From positions 682,001 to 746,000 of the forward strand of contig JAUYSK010000016.1 in the NCBI GenBank assembly GCA_030696345.1: DNA of 64,000 nucleotides, in the 5' to 3' direction. Both the position numbers and the translations under genes were made by a program. Under the pieces are notes generated by a model. The model saw only the letters and a program-made list of their open reading frames with translations. It was not told where the DNA came from and did no database searches. Positions 36,481 to 45,041 of this stretch are shown here, piece by piece (the stretch's first letter is position 1; the number at the start of each line of letters is the position of its first letter). This stretch comes from Azonexus sp. (GTDB taxonomy: Bacteria; Pseudomonadota; Gammaproteobacteria; Burkholderiales; Rhodocyclaceae).

Positions 36481-37710
36481 ATGAGCTACTACGACCCGCT
36501 CGAAACGCGCGACCCACTGGAGCGTGAAGAGGACCTGATGGACAAGCTGGCTCGTCAGGTGGCGCATGCCAAGGAAACGACGCAATATTATTTTCATTCG
36601 CTGGCTGGTATCAACCCGTTCGAGTGCGTAACGCGCGAGGCGCTGGCCCGCTTGCCGCTGACTCGCAAGCGCGACCTGATCGAGTTGCAGCAGAAGACAC
36701 CACCGTTCGGTGGTCTGAACTCCTTGCCCCGCCATAAAGCCATCCGTGTCTTCGCCTCGCCCGGGCCGATCTATGAATTGCAGGGCCGGGACATCGATCC
36801 CTGGCGCATGGCCCGCGTACTTTACGCCGCAGGTTTTCGCGATGGTGACCTGATTCACAACTGCTTCTCCTACCATTTCACCCCGGGCGCCTTCCTGATG
36901 GAGGGCGGGGCCCGCAAACTTGGTTGCGCCGTATTTCCCGGCGGCACCGGACAGACCGAACAGCAGGTCAGGGCGATTGCCGACCTCAAGCCGGAAGGCT
37001 ATGTCGGCACCCCGTCTTTCCTCCGGATCATTGTCGAAAAGGCCGAGGAGATGGGCATCGACATCCGTTCGTTGCGCAAGGCCTGCGTCTCCGGCGAGGC
37101 ATTGCCGGGCGTGACCCGTAGCTGGCTGGCCGAGCGCGGCATTACCGTCCGCCAGTGCTATGCCACGGCGGATATCGGCGCAATCGCCTATGAAACCGAA
37201 GCCGAGGAAGGGCTGGTGGTCGAAGAGGAGTTGCTGGTCGAGATCGTTCGCCCCGGTACCGGTGACCCGGTAGAGCCGGGCGAAGTTGGCGAGGTGGTGG
37301 TGACGACTTTCAACCACGACTACCCGCTGATCCGCTTCGCCACCGGTGACCTGTCGGCCATGATGCCCGGTCGTTCTCCCTGCGGGCGCAGCAATGTCCG
37401 GCTCAAGGGCTGGCTCGGGAGGGCTGACCAGACGACCAAGATCAAGGGCATGTTCGTGCATCCCGAGCAGGTGGCGGAGATCGCCCGGCGCCATCCGGAA
37501 GTGCACCGCATGCGCCTGGTCGTCGACAATCCGGGCGGGCAGGATCGTATGGTGTTGCACTGTGAAATCGAGGCCGGTGCCGAGGCGCTCGACAAGGCGG
37601 TGGTCGACAGCTTGCGCGAAATCACCAAGCTGCGCGGCGAAGTTGCTTTCTCTGCCCCGGGGGGCTTGCCCAATGATGGCAAGGTGATCGAAGATAGCCG
37701 GGTCTATTGA
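36481..37710 (+). CDS. Phenylacetate-CoA ligase-like AMP-forming enzyme
   Basis: The 409-residue protein belongs to the PaaK group (phenylacetate-CoA ligase and relatives), recognised from the early INPFECVTREALARLPLTRKRDL, the middle GYVGTPSFLRIIVEKAEEMGIDI, the CYATADIGAIAYE segment and the C-terminal lid RADQTTKIKGMFVHPEQVAEI. The usual glycine-rich adenylate loop (SSGTTGKP in PaaK) is replaced by RVFASPGPIYELQG, so ATP binding may differ or the enzyme may act on another acid. It is slightly shorter than PaaK (~435). It lies 179 bases after the LivF-like gene on the same strand, with AAAACCAGA before the ATG, and is likely part of the uptake operon. Confidence 0.85.
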   Translation: MSYYDPLETRDPLEREEDLMDKLARQVAHAKETTQYYFHSLAGINPFECVTREALARLPLTRKRDLIELQQKTPPFGGLNSLPRHKAIRVFASPGPIYELQGRDIDPWRMARVLYAAGFRDGDLIHNCFSYHFTPGAFLMEGGARKLGCAVFPGGTGQTEQQVRAIADLKPEGYVGTPSFLRIIVEKAEEMGIDIRSLRKACVSGEALPGVTRSWLAERGITVRQCYATADIGAIAYETEAEEGLVVEEELLVEIVRPGTGDPVEPGEVGEVVVTTFNHDYPLIRFATGDLSAMMPGRSPCGRSNVRLKGWLGRADQTTKIKGMFVHPEQVAEIARRHPEVHRMRLVVDNPGGQDRMVLHCEIEAGAEALDKAVVDSLREITKLRGEVAFSAPGGLPNDGKVIEDSRVY

Positions 37711-37723
37711 TCCGGCTGTTTTC

Positions 37724-38224
37724 ATGCAAAAAATCCTTGTTGTCCTGGCCTTGCTGGCGACGCCTGCGCTGGCTGTCGAGCCTGCGCTTCGCCCGTCGGC
37801 CCGGCTGCTCTTCAAGCACCCCGCGCTGCTGCAGGCCGGCAATTGTGTGGCCTATGAAGAAGGCGGTAGCGGTTGGGTGATGACTGATCCGGTCTACTAC
37901 CTCAAAGGCAAAGTGGTTGCCGCCGAGGTGCGTACCCGGCATCTCGGCCAGTGCCCACTGGTACCGGGCAAGAACATGGAGCAATACAGCCGCGAGGAAT
38001 TCAACCGCCAAGCGCTGGCGTATCCCTGCGTTGCAGAAGGCGTACCGGAAAGGGATGAGCAGATCGGCATGGTTCGTCTGAGCATCGATGCTTGGGAGAC
38101 GCCGCATGCGGTCAGGGCGGCCAATGCCGGGCGCCTTTATCGCGGCATGTTCATTGAGCGCAAGCTCGAAAAAGGCATGGAAATCGAACTCGAAGCCGAC
38201 CTGCTCGGCACTTGCAAGGAATGA
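37724..38224 (+). CDS. Secreted hypothetical protein
   Basis: The 166-residue product begins with a short signal peptide (MQKILVVLALLATPALA, cut before VEP). The mature part contains four cysteines (NCVAYEE, GQCPLVP, YPCVAEG and the final GTCKE), which could form two disulfides in the periplasm. It starts 13 bases after the ligase stop and is probably the last gene of that operon. I do not recognise a family. Confidence 0.75.
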   Translation: MQKILVVLALLATPALAVEPALRPSARLLFKHPALLQAGNCVAYEEGGSGWVMTDPVYYLKGKVVAAEVRTRHLGQCPLVPGKNMEQYSREEFNRQALAYPCVAEGVPERDEQIGMVRLSIDAWETPHAVRAANAGRLYRGMFIERKLEKGMEIELEADLLGTCKE

Positions 38225-38459
38225 GCTGTCCGCAGCCGCTGGCCGTTATCCGCTTCGTCGCCTGAACCGCCCGTAGCTCGGTCCGGCCTCCAGGGCATCC
38301 TGGCAGCCATGCTCGAAGCGCAGCGTACCGTACCTGACGGGGCGCTACGTCGATGTTGCACTGACCGACAGCGTGCTCGTACAACCATCCGCGTTCAAAT
38401 GCCTTTCCCATATTGATTTAACTCAGAGCCATTTCCCGGCCGGCTGATAGCATCGGGCG

Positions 38460-39872
38460 ATGCCTCTTTACCAGGATCTTGCCACCCGGACCGCGAAACT
38501 GATCGTCGATGGCGTCCTGCGCGCAGGTGATCGTCTGCCTTCAGTCCGCCAGGCCTGCCGGACGAACGAGGTTAGCCCCGTCACCATCACGCAGGCTTAT
38601 TATCTGCTGGAGAGCCGGGGCTTGATCGAGGCCCGGCCAAAATCGGGCTATTTTGTCCGGGCACGGCTTGGTCAGGCGCTGGCCGAACCGGAAATGAGCC
38701 GTCCGCTTGGTCAGTCGACGCAGCTCCAGGTCAGCGATTTCATTTTCCAGATATTGGAAAGCGTCAAGGACCCGGCTGTCGTGCCGCTCGGCTCCAGCTT
38801 CCCTAGCCCCTATCTCTTCCCGCTCGACAAACTCGGTCGTTTTCTCGCCAGCGCCGCCCGTAAGCTCGACCCGCTATCGACCATCACCGACCTGCCACCG
38901 GGTAACGAAGAGTTGCGCCGGCAACTGGCCCTGCGTTATCTCGCCCATGGTGCCACCGTCGCGCCGCAGGAAATCATCATCACCTCGGGGGCCATGGAGG
39001 GGATCAATCTCTGTCTGCAGGCCGTGACCCGGCCGGGCGACCTGATCGCCATCGAGTCGCCGACCTTCTACGCCGGCCTGCAGGCAAGCGAACGGCTCGG
39101 CCTCAAGGTGATCGAGATTCCAACCCATCCGCGCGAAGGCGTGAGCCTGGCGGCGCTGGAAGATGCCCTGCGCCAGCATCCGGTCAAAGCCTGCCTGTTC
39201 ATGCTGAATTTTGCCAACCCGATGGGCGGCCTGGTTCCCGATGAGCGCAAGAAAGCCCTGCTTGAGTTGCTGCACCGGCATGACGTGCCGCTGATCGAGG
39301 ACGACGTTTATGCCGAGCTCTATTTCGGCCAGCAGGCGCCGCTGTGCAGCAAGACGGAAGATCGCGCCGGCCTGGTCATGCATGTCTCGTCCTTCTCAAA
39401 ATGCCTGGCCCCCGGCTATCGCCTGGGCTGGGTGGCGGCGGGGCGCTATGCCCAGGCGATCCAGCGCCAGAAGTTGTCGACCAGCCTGGCAACCAATGTT
39501 CCGGTACAGATTGCCCTGGCCGACTATCTGAAACATGGTGGCTACGAAAATCATTTGCGCCATCTGCGCCGTACTCTGGCCAACCAGGAAGCGGCCCTGA
39601 CCGCCGCCGTCGAGCAGCATTTTCCGGCCGGCACGCGGCTGGCCCGGCCGCAGGGTGGTTATTTCCTCTGGTTGGAACTGCCGCGCCGGGTTGATACCTT
39701 GTTGTTGCACCAGCAGGCGCTGGCGCAGGGGATCAGCATCGCGCCCGGCCCGATCTTTTCCGCCAAGCGCGAATTCGGCAACTGCCTGCGCCTCAATTTC
39801 GGCCATCCCGATTCGCCGCGACAGCAGGCTGCCATCGCCACGCTCGGCCAACTGGTCGCCGAACTGTTATAG
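38460..39872 (+). CDS. MocR/PdxR-family regulator (GntR helix-turn-helix plus aminotransferase domain)
   Basis: The 470 residues join an N-terminal GntR winged helix (about 1-75; LPSVRQACRTNEVSPVTITQAYYLLESRGLIEARPKSGYFV) to a class I aminotransferase fold (about 100-470) with the PLP-binding lysine in SSFSKCLAPGYRLGW and the Arg contact RLNFGHPD. Members act as PLP-dependent regulators, often of amino acid, vitamin B6 or taurine genes. The 235 bases upstream have no gene. The gene end overlaps the convergent subunit IV-like gene by six bases. The target is not obvious from the neighbours. Confidence 0.9.
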   Translation: MPLYQDLATRTAKLIVDGVLRAGDRLPSVRQACRTNEVSPVTITQAYYLLESRGLIEARPKSGYFVRARLGQALAEPEMSRPLGQSTQLQVSDFIFQILESVKDPAVVPLGSSFPSPYLFPLDKLGRFLASAARKLDPLSTITDLPPGNEELRRQLALRYLAHGATVAPQEIIITSGAMEGINLCLQAVTRPGDLIAIESPTFYAGLQASERLGLKVIEIPTHPREGVSLAALEDALRQHPVKACLFMLNFANPMGGLVPDERKKALLELLHRHDVPLIEDDVYAELYFGQQAPLCSKTEDRAGLVMHVSSFSKCLAPGYRLGWVAAGRYAQAIQRQKLSTSLATNVPVQIALADYLKHGGYENHLRHLRRTLANQEAALTAAVEQHFPAGTRLARPQGGYFLWLELPRRVDTLLLHQQALAQGISIAPGPIFSAKREFGNCLRLNFGHPDSPRQQAAIATLGQLVAELL

Positions 39873-40163
39873 CGTCGCCCAGCGCGCGAACTGGCTGCCG
39901 AAGAAGGCGGTCAGGACCAGCGCCACCGGCGTGAAGGCGATGAAGCCGGCGAGCACCCGGGCGATGAAGGGATGGGCGAACTGCGCCTCGATGAAGCCGC
40001 GGGCAACCACGGTCCCCTTGATCCAGACGATGGCGGCAACCAGCAGCGGTAGCCAGACGGCGCCATGAAACCACTGGCCGATGCCGAGACTGAGCAAGGT
40101 CAGCAGGACGAGGGCAAGCCAGGCATAGGTCAGCGGTCCGAGATTCGCATTCGTGGTCTTCAT
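39867..40163 (-). CDS. Small membrane protein of the cytochrome c oxidase subunit IV type (NorF-like)
   Basis: The 98-residue product has three hydrophobic helices (about 10-30, 35-52 and 67-92) and begins MKTTNANLGPLTYAWLAL. Its size and its position two bases after the subunit III-like gene match the NorE-NorF arrangement or the prokaryotic subunit IV family, accessory partners of heme-copper nitric oxide reductases and oxidases. The catalytic subunits are not in this window. The assignment depends mainly on context. Confidence 0.75.
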   Translation of the reverse strand: MKTTNANLGPLTYAWLALVLLTLLSLGIGQWFHGAVWLPLLVAAIVWIKGTVVARGFIEAQFAHPFIARVLAGFIAFTPVALVLTAFFGSQFARWATL

Positions 40164-40165
40164 GA

Positions 40166-40771
40166 TCAGTTGAGCACGTAGAAGAAGGGGAAAATGACCA
40201 GCCAGATGATGTCGGTGGCGTGCCAGTAGCTGGCCAGCGATTCGAGGCCGCTGTAGTCCTCGGTCGTGTAGCCGCCGGCCAGGTGCCGGGCCAGTACCCA
40301 GAGAATGCCGAGGATGCCCCAGACGGCATGGACCAGATGGTTGAAGGTCAGGTAGTAATAGACCGTGAAGAAAATGCCCGATTCGCCGTTGATACCGTGC
40401 GCCAGATTCCAGGTGATCTCCAGGTATTTGGCAATCGGGTAGCCAAGTGCCACGACCAGCCCCGCGACCAGCCACCAGATCGAGCGTTGGCGCTGGCCGG
40501 CCCGCATTGTGGCCACCGAACAGGCGATAAAGAAACTGCTGGTCACCATCAACAGCGTGATGACGGTCCCCGCGACACGGGAAAGCCGCTCGGCGCCCTC
40601 TTCGAACGATTCCGGAAAGTGCGCACGGGCGACGAAATAGGCGACGAAGAGCACCAAGAATTCGACAAACTCGCAGCAGATGCCGACCCAGATACCCTTG
40701 TTGCCCGGGATGCGGCTATTACCTGTCGGTGCCGGCGGCGGTTCCAGGGCGGGAAGTGCTGTTGTGGTCAT
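40166..40771 (-). CDS. Cytochrome c oxidase subunit III-like protein (NorE-like)
   Basis: A 201-residue inner-membrane protein with five hydrophobic helices, of the heme-copper oxidase subunit III family. Key segments are GNKGIWVGICCEFVEFLVLFVAYFVARAHFP and YYYLTFNHLVHAVWGILGILWVLARH, ending with DIIWLVIFPFFYVLN. The short length, five helices and small downstream partner point to NorE rather than to a true CoxC. Start at 40771 is preferred because GGAG lies five bases upstream; an in-frame ATG at 40798 has no such site. It is divergent from ccoG, so the two may share regulation by oxygen or nitric oxide, but I found no clear FNR/NnrR palindrome in between. Confidence 0.83.
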   Translation of the reverse strand: MTTTALPALEPPPAPTGNSRIPGNKGIWVGICCEFVEFLVLFVAYFVARAHFPESFEEGAERLSRVAGTVITLLMVTSSFFIACSVATMRAGQRQRSIWWLVAGLVVALGYPIAKYLEITWNLAHGINGESGIFFTVYYYLTFNHLVHAVWGILGILWVLARHLAGGYTTEDYSGLESLASYWHATDIIWLVIFPFFYVLN

Positions 40772-41017
40772 GCCGGCTCCACTGTCGGTCGATGTCATGC
40801 TGCATTGTTTCAGACCGAGCACAAAAAAGGCAGATACAGGCGGCCCGGTTTTCGATATGCACAGCCCTTGTGCTTATCCGTATGACGCGTCCCAATCTGT
40901 TCTTATCGAAAACAATGATGTCTGAATCTGTTCCTGTTTCTGCTCCGGTGATTTACTCGCGCTCCAGAATGCACGGGAAATTGGTCTTCCCGGCAAAGTC
41001 ATCTGGGGCAAAGGAAA

Positions 41018-42409
41018 ATGCACAAGCCGGTCAGCAAGGTCCGTGAGGCAAAAATCGAGCTTTACCGCAAGAAAGGGAAAATCCATGCCAAGGCGACCAG
41101 CGGTCGCTTCACCACCTGGCGCTGGGCGATGGTCTGGTTAACGCAGATCATCTTTTACGGCGCCTGCTGGCTGAACTGGGAAAGTAACGGCTTGTCGCGG
41201 CAGGCGGTGCTCTTCGACATCGCCCACGAAAAGCTCTACCTTTTCGGCCTCGTCCTTTGGCCGCAGGATGCGCTGCTGCTCGCCATCGCGCTGATTCTTG
41301 CCGCCACCGGGCTGTTCTTCACGACGGCGGTGGCCGGCCGTCTGTTCTGCGGCTTTGCCTGCCCGCAGACTGTCTACACCGCGATCTTCACCTGGATCGA
41401 AGCGAAGATCGAAGGCGATCACATTGCCCGCCTCAAGCTTGACCAAAGCCCGATGACGGCCCGCAAGCTGCTGTTGCGGACGAGCAAGCACGGCATTTGG
41501 TTGCTGATCGCGGCATGGACGGCGATCACCTTCGTCGGTTACTTCACACCGATCCGCGAACTGCTGCCGTCGCTCGCCGGCTGGCAGGTCGGGCCGTGGG
41601 AAGGCTTCTGGCTGATCTTCTACACCGCCTTCACCTACATTCAGGCCGGCCTGGCCCGCGAGGCCGTTTGCCAGCACATGTGCCCATATTCGCGCTTTCA
41701 GGGTGTGATGTTCGACGATGCGATGCGCACCGTCAGCTACGATGCCGTTCGTGGCGAGCCGCGCAATCTCGGTCGCCAGTCAGGTGGCGCTGGCGACTGC
41801 ATCGATTGCGGTATTTGTGTGCAGGTCTGCCCGACTGGCATCGACATTCGCGATGGTCTGCAGTACCAATGCATCAACTGTGGCCTGTGTGTCGACGCCT
41901 GCGATGAGGTGATGACCCGGACTGGCGCGCCGACCGGCCTGATCCGCTTTGCCTCCGAACGCGAACTGGCCGGACGGCCAGTGCCTAGCGGCATTGCCGG
42001 GCGACCCAGGGTAGCTGTCTACGGAGCGCTTCTAGTCGTTTTTGCCGGACTTGGCACCTGGACCCTGGGCGAGCGCTCCCTGCTGCTGGTCGATGTCATC
42101 CGTGACCGGGGGGCTTTGCTGCGTGAAGCTGCCGACGGCCGCATCGAAAACAGCTATACGCTGAAGCTGATAAATTTGGCCGAAGAGGCACGAGATTTCA
42201 CGGTAGAGGTCGATGGCCTGCCGGGTATTGCGATCGTCGGTGCACGGGCGTTCTCTGCGCCATCCGGAAGTATCCAGCCGGTCACGCTGACCGTGGCGGT
42301 GCCAAGCGATACAGGGCGCACCGGCATTCAGCCCATTAGTTTCCGGATCAGTGCCAGGCAGGATATTGCCAGCAGTGTCATCGAAAAAAGCAGCTTCGTG
42401 CTGCCCTGA
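41018..42409 (+). CDS. ccoG: Cytochrome c oxidase accessory protein CcoG (RdxA/FixG)
   Basis: CcoG is a membrane Fe-S protein needed for copper supply to cbb3-type oxidase assembly. The 463-residue sequence has five hydrophobic helices, the motif GRLFCGFACPQTVYT in the membrane part, EAVCQHMCPYSRFQG, two ferredoxin-like 4Fe-4S sites (CIDCGICVQVCPTGIDI and CINCGLCVDACDEVM) and a C-terminal immunoglobulin-like periplasmic domain (about 345-463). AAGGAAA precedes the ATG. ccoNOP genes are not in the window, so ccoG is either detached from them or they lie elsewhere. Confidence 0.94.
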   Translation: MHKPVSKVREAKIELYRKKGKIHAKATSGRFTTWRWAMVWLTQIIFYGACWLNWESNGLSRQAVLFDIAHEKLYLFGLVLWPQDALLLAIALILAATGLFFTTAVAGRLFCGFACPQTVYTAIFTWIEAKIEGDHIARLKLDQSPMTARKLLLRTSKHGIWLLIAAWTAITFVGYFTPIRELLPSLAGWQVGPWEGFWLIFYTAFTYIQAGLAREAVCQHMCPYSRFQGVMFDDAMRTVSYDAVRGEPRNLGRQSGGAGDCIDCGICVQVCPTGIDIRDGLQYQCINCGLCVDACDEVMTRTGAPTGLIRFASERELAGRPVPSGIAGRPRVAVYGALLVVFAGLGTWTLGERSLLLVDVIRDRGALLREAADGRIENSYTLKLINLAEEARDFTVEVDGLPGIAIVGARAFSAPSGSIQPVTLTVAVPSDTGRTGIQPISFRISARQDIASSVIEKSSFVLP

Positions 42410-42492
42410 TCGATTTTCGAAGGCGAGCACCGGATATCCTTCCAGCCAGATTCTGTCTTAACATTCTCGCCATTGAATTACGGCTACGAAAA

Positions 42493-42723
42493 ATGAACCT
42501 GCACAATCCCCTGGATCCGGCTCTCCCCGTCTGGCAGGCGGTCGATGGCAGCCCGATCGGCTGCACCGAGAAGATCAAGGTGCTGAACGAGAACTTCCAG
42601 GAACTCCGCCAGCTTGCCCAGGATGCGCTGGAAGACGGTGTTCTTATGGGCTGTGCTGAAAATCTGCTGCGGGAAGCCATGCACGAACTGATCGACTCGC
42701 TGCAACTGGACTACAGCAACTAA
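42493..42723 (+). CDS. Small conserved-looking protein, function unknown
   Basis: The 76-residue product is acidic, mostly helical, with one Cys in a GCTEKIKVLNENFQEL segment and a second in MGCAENLLREAMHELIDSL. The codon use is typical of neighbouring genes, and it ends one base before the convergent SPFH gene's stop, which supports it as real. It follows ccoG by 83 bases. Two conserved-looking cysteines might bind metal, but I do not recognise the family. Confidence 0.68.
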   Translation: MNLHNPLDPALPVWQAVDGSPIGCTEKIKVLNENFQELRQLAQDALEDGVLMGCAENLLREAMHELIDSLQLDYSN

Positions 42724-43584
42724 TCAGCCCTTCCGCCCGAAAAGCCCCTTCACTGCTTCCTGCAAGTCTGCCGGCAGGACGATCACCTTGGCGCTTTCCT
42801 TTTCGCCCATGCGTTCCAGCGCCGTGATGTACTTTTCGCCGAGGATGTAGGACATCGGACCGGTCTGATCGCCGATCGCTGCCGTGATGCGGCGAATTGC
42901 TTCGGCCGAGGCTTCGGCCAGCATGACCTGAGCGTTGGCGTCACGCTTGGCTGACTCGAGCCGGGCTTCCGCTTCGAGGATGGCCGCCTGCTTGGCGCCT
43001 TCAGCCCGGATGACCACAGCCTTGCGTTCGCGCTCGGCAGCTGCCTGCATTTCCATGGCTTTCTGCATCGACTGCGAGGGCTTGATGTCCTGTATTTCGA
43101 CCGATTTGACCGTCAAACCCCAGTCGACCGCCTCGTCGGCAATGCTTTCGCGCAGCCGGGCCTTGATCTTGTCACGCGACGACAATGCCTCGTCGAGCTC
43201 CATTTCGCCGACGATGGAGCGCAGCGTCGTCATGATCAAGTTGCGGATCGCTTCGGAAAAATCAGTGATGCCATAGACCGCCTTGACCGGGTCGGTCACT
43301 TTGATGAAGGCGATGGCGTTGGTAAGGATCACCGCATTGTCGCGCGTGATGACCTCCTGCTCCTGAACATCGAGGATGATGTCCTTGGTGACCAGCTGGT
43401 AGGCCACCTTGTCGAGATAGGGAATGACGATGTTGAGACCCGGCTTGAGCGTGCCGTGATACTTGCCGAGCCGCTCGACGATCCACTCCTCGCCCTGCGG
43501 CACGATGCGCACGCCCTTGGCGATGGTGACGACGACAAAAACCAGAATGGCCAGGGTGACCATGAAACCCGCATTGATATCCAT
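42724..43584 (-). CDS. SPFH/stomatin-like membrane protein (QmcA type)
   Basis: A 286-residue protein with one N-terminal helix (about 6-26) and an SPFH/Band 7 domain (about 28-190) starting RIVPQGEEWIVERLGKYHGTLKPGLN, followed by a coiled-coil region rich in Ala/Glu/Arg (about 190-260). Such proteins form large membrane rings or scaffolds that influence membrane proteases and lipid domains. The gene follows the NfeD-like gene by 12 bases, the standard pairing in this family. Confidence 0.93.
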   Translation of the reverse strand: MDINAGFMVTLAILVFVVVTIAKGVRIVPQGEEWIVERLGKYHGTLKPGLNIVIPYLDKVAYQLVTKDIILDVQEQEVITRDNAVILTNAIAFIKVTDPVKAVYGITDFSEAIRNLIMTTLRSIVGEMELDEALSSRDKIKARLRESIADEAVDWGLTVKSVEIQDIKPSQSMQKAMEMQAAAERERKAVVIRAEGAKQAAILEAEARLESAKRDANAQVMLAEASAEAIRRITAAIGDQTGPMSYILGEKYITALERMGEKESAKVIVLPADLQEAVKGLFGRKG

Positions 43585-43596
43585 TTTTCGACCTCT

Positions 43597-44037
43597 TTAA
43601 GCCTTGCTGACTTTGAGAAAACTGCCTTCGATCGTAATCACCCGGACTCGCTCGCCGGCTGCGATCGCCACATCGGCATGACAGACCCACTCGTCGGCGC
43701 CGAGGATAGGGCGTTGAAAGCGAACCTTGCCCCGCTCGAAGGGGGCGACGGCGCTGACCAGCAGGCCGATTTCACCGATGACCTCGCCATCGGCACTGCC
43801 GGATCGGGTCTTGATGAAACTTTGCTTGAAGACGCGAAACCACAAGATGACCATGGCCACGGAAGCCAGCGTCCAGGTCGCCAGTTGCGCCGTCAGCGAG
43901 AGATCGAAGGCCAGCGCCAGCAAGCCGACCAGCAGCGCCCCCAAGCCAAACCAGACAATGAAAAAAGACGGAACAACCAGTTCGGTCAAGATCAGGACGA
44001 TGCCGCCGACGATCCATATCCACCATTCGAAATTCAT
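43597..44037 (-). CDS. NfeD-family membrane protein (short form)
   Basis: The 146-residue protein has two to three hydrophobic helices in the first 75 residues and a C-terminal OB-fold domain (about 85-146; IGEIGLLVSAVAPFERGKVRFQRPILGADEWVC and VRVITIEGSFLKV). This is the short NfeD lacking the ClpP-like protease part. It is first in a two-gene operon with the SPFH protein, with which NfeD proteins interact. Confidence 0.93.
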   Translation of the reverse strand: MNFEWWIWIVGGIVLILTELVVPSFFIVWFGLGALLVGLLALAFDLSLTAQLATWTLASVAMVILWFRVFKQSFIKTRSGSADGEVIGEIGLLVSAVAPFERGKVRFQRPILGADEWVCHADVAIAAGERVRVITIEGSFLKVSKA

Positions 44038-44144
44038 GAATTTCTCCTTGCTGCACCGAGTATTTCGGGTTTGCCGGGTGTGGTCAAGTCAGCTTGCGGT
44101 TTTCCACAGTTGGGGCGATGCCCGGCTGCCCCTAAAATGTACCG

Positions 44145-45041
44145 ATGAACACTGCCCTGTTGCTCCTCCCCGATTTTGCGCTGATCCTGCTCGGCACCGC
44201 TATCCGGCGCTGGATGCATCTGGGCGACCATTTCTGGAACGGCGTCGAGAAGCTGGTGTATTTCATTCTTTTTCCGGCCTTGCTGATCAACGCCATCATC
44301 AAGACCCGCCTTGATCTGGCCGCAGCCCTGCCGCTGCTTGGTACGGCCTTCTCCGTGATGGCGGGCGGCATGCTGCTGGGCATTGTGCCTAAACTGTTCT
44401 CCCGCTTGCCGGCGCTGACTTACGCCTCGATGTTCCAGTGTGCCTACCGCTTCAATTCCTACATTGCGCTGGCGGTGGCCGGGATGTTGTTCGGTTCGCC
44501 TGGTATCGCGACGATGGGCTTGATCGTCGGTGTGGCGGTGCCTTTTGCCAATCTGGTATCGGTCTGGATGCTGGCCCGCCATGGCGAAGTTGGCTTGTGG
44601 CGAGAGGTGGCGCGCAATCCGTTGATCTGGGGAACGGCAGCGGGATTCCTCCTGAATCTGCTCGGTTTCATGCCGCCGGCGCCGCTCCAGGCTTTTCTTG
44701 GCCGCCTCGCTGATGCCTCGATTGCCTTGGGCCTGATTACGGTAGGCGCTGCGTTGCGGCTGGAAAGTACGCCAGGGGTGCGCGGCTTTTCGCTCTGGCT
44801 GGTTGGCGTCAAGCTGCTCGCTTTACCGTTGATCGCGATTGGCGTCGGGGCGCTCGTTGGTCTGAGCGGCCTCAATTATCAGGTGGTGGTGATGTTTGCT
44901 GCCTTGCCGACGGCTTCGTCGGCCTACATTCTCGCCATGCGCATGGGTGGCGATGGCCGCAGTGTGGCCTGGCTGATTTCGGCAACGACTCTGGGGTCGA
45001 TGCTCACGCTGCCGCTGTGGGCAGCGTGGCTGGCTCGCTGA
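44145..45041 (+). CDS. AEC-family transporter (auxin-efflux-carrier type)
   Basis: A 298-residue inner-membrane protein with about ten hydrophobic helices. Its start, LLLPDFALILLGTAIRR, the FFPALLINAI-like segment and the FAALPTASSAYILAMRMGGD segment near 255-275 are typical of the family, which includes bacterial malate/malonate-type carriers. The substrate is unknown. Its stop codon is immediately followed by the stop of the convergent phaM. Confidence 0.9.
   Translation: MNTALLLLPDFALILLGTAIRRWMHLGDHFWNGVEKLVYFILFPALLINAIIKTRLDLAAALPLLGTAFSVMAGGMLLGIVPKLFSRLPALTYASMFQCAYRFNSYIALAVAGMLFGSPGIATMGLIVGVAVPFANLVSVWMLARHGEVGLWREVARNPLIWGTAAGFLLNLLGFMPPAPLQAFLGRLADASIALGLITVGAALRLESTPGVRGFSLWLVGVKLLALPLIAIGVGALVGLSGLNYQVVVMFAALPTASSAYILAMRMGGDGRSVAWLISATTLGSMLTLPLWAAWLAR

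Noticed and set aside
40772-41017. FNR/NnrR box between the NorE-like gene and ccoG
   Set aside because: No TTGAT-N4-ATCAA-like palindrome of acceptable quality was found on reading both strands.
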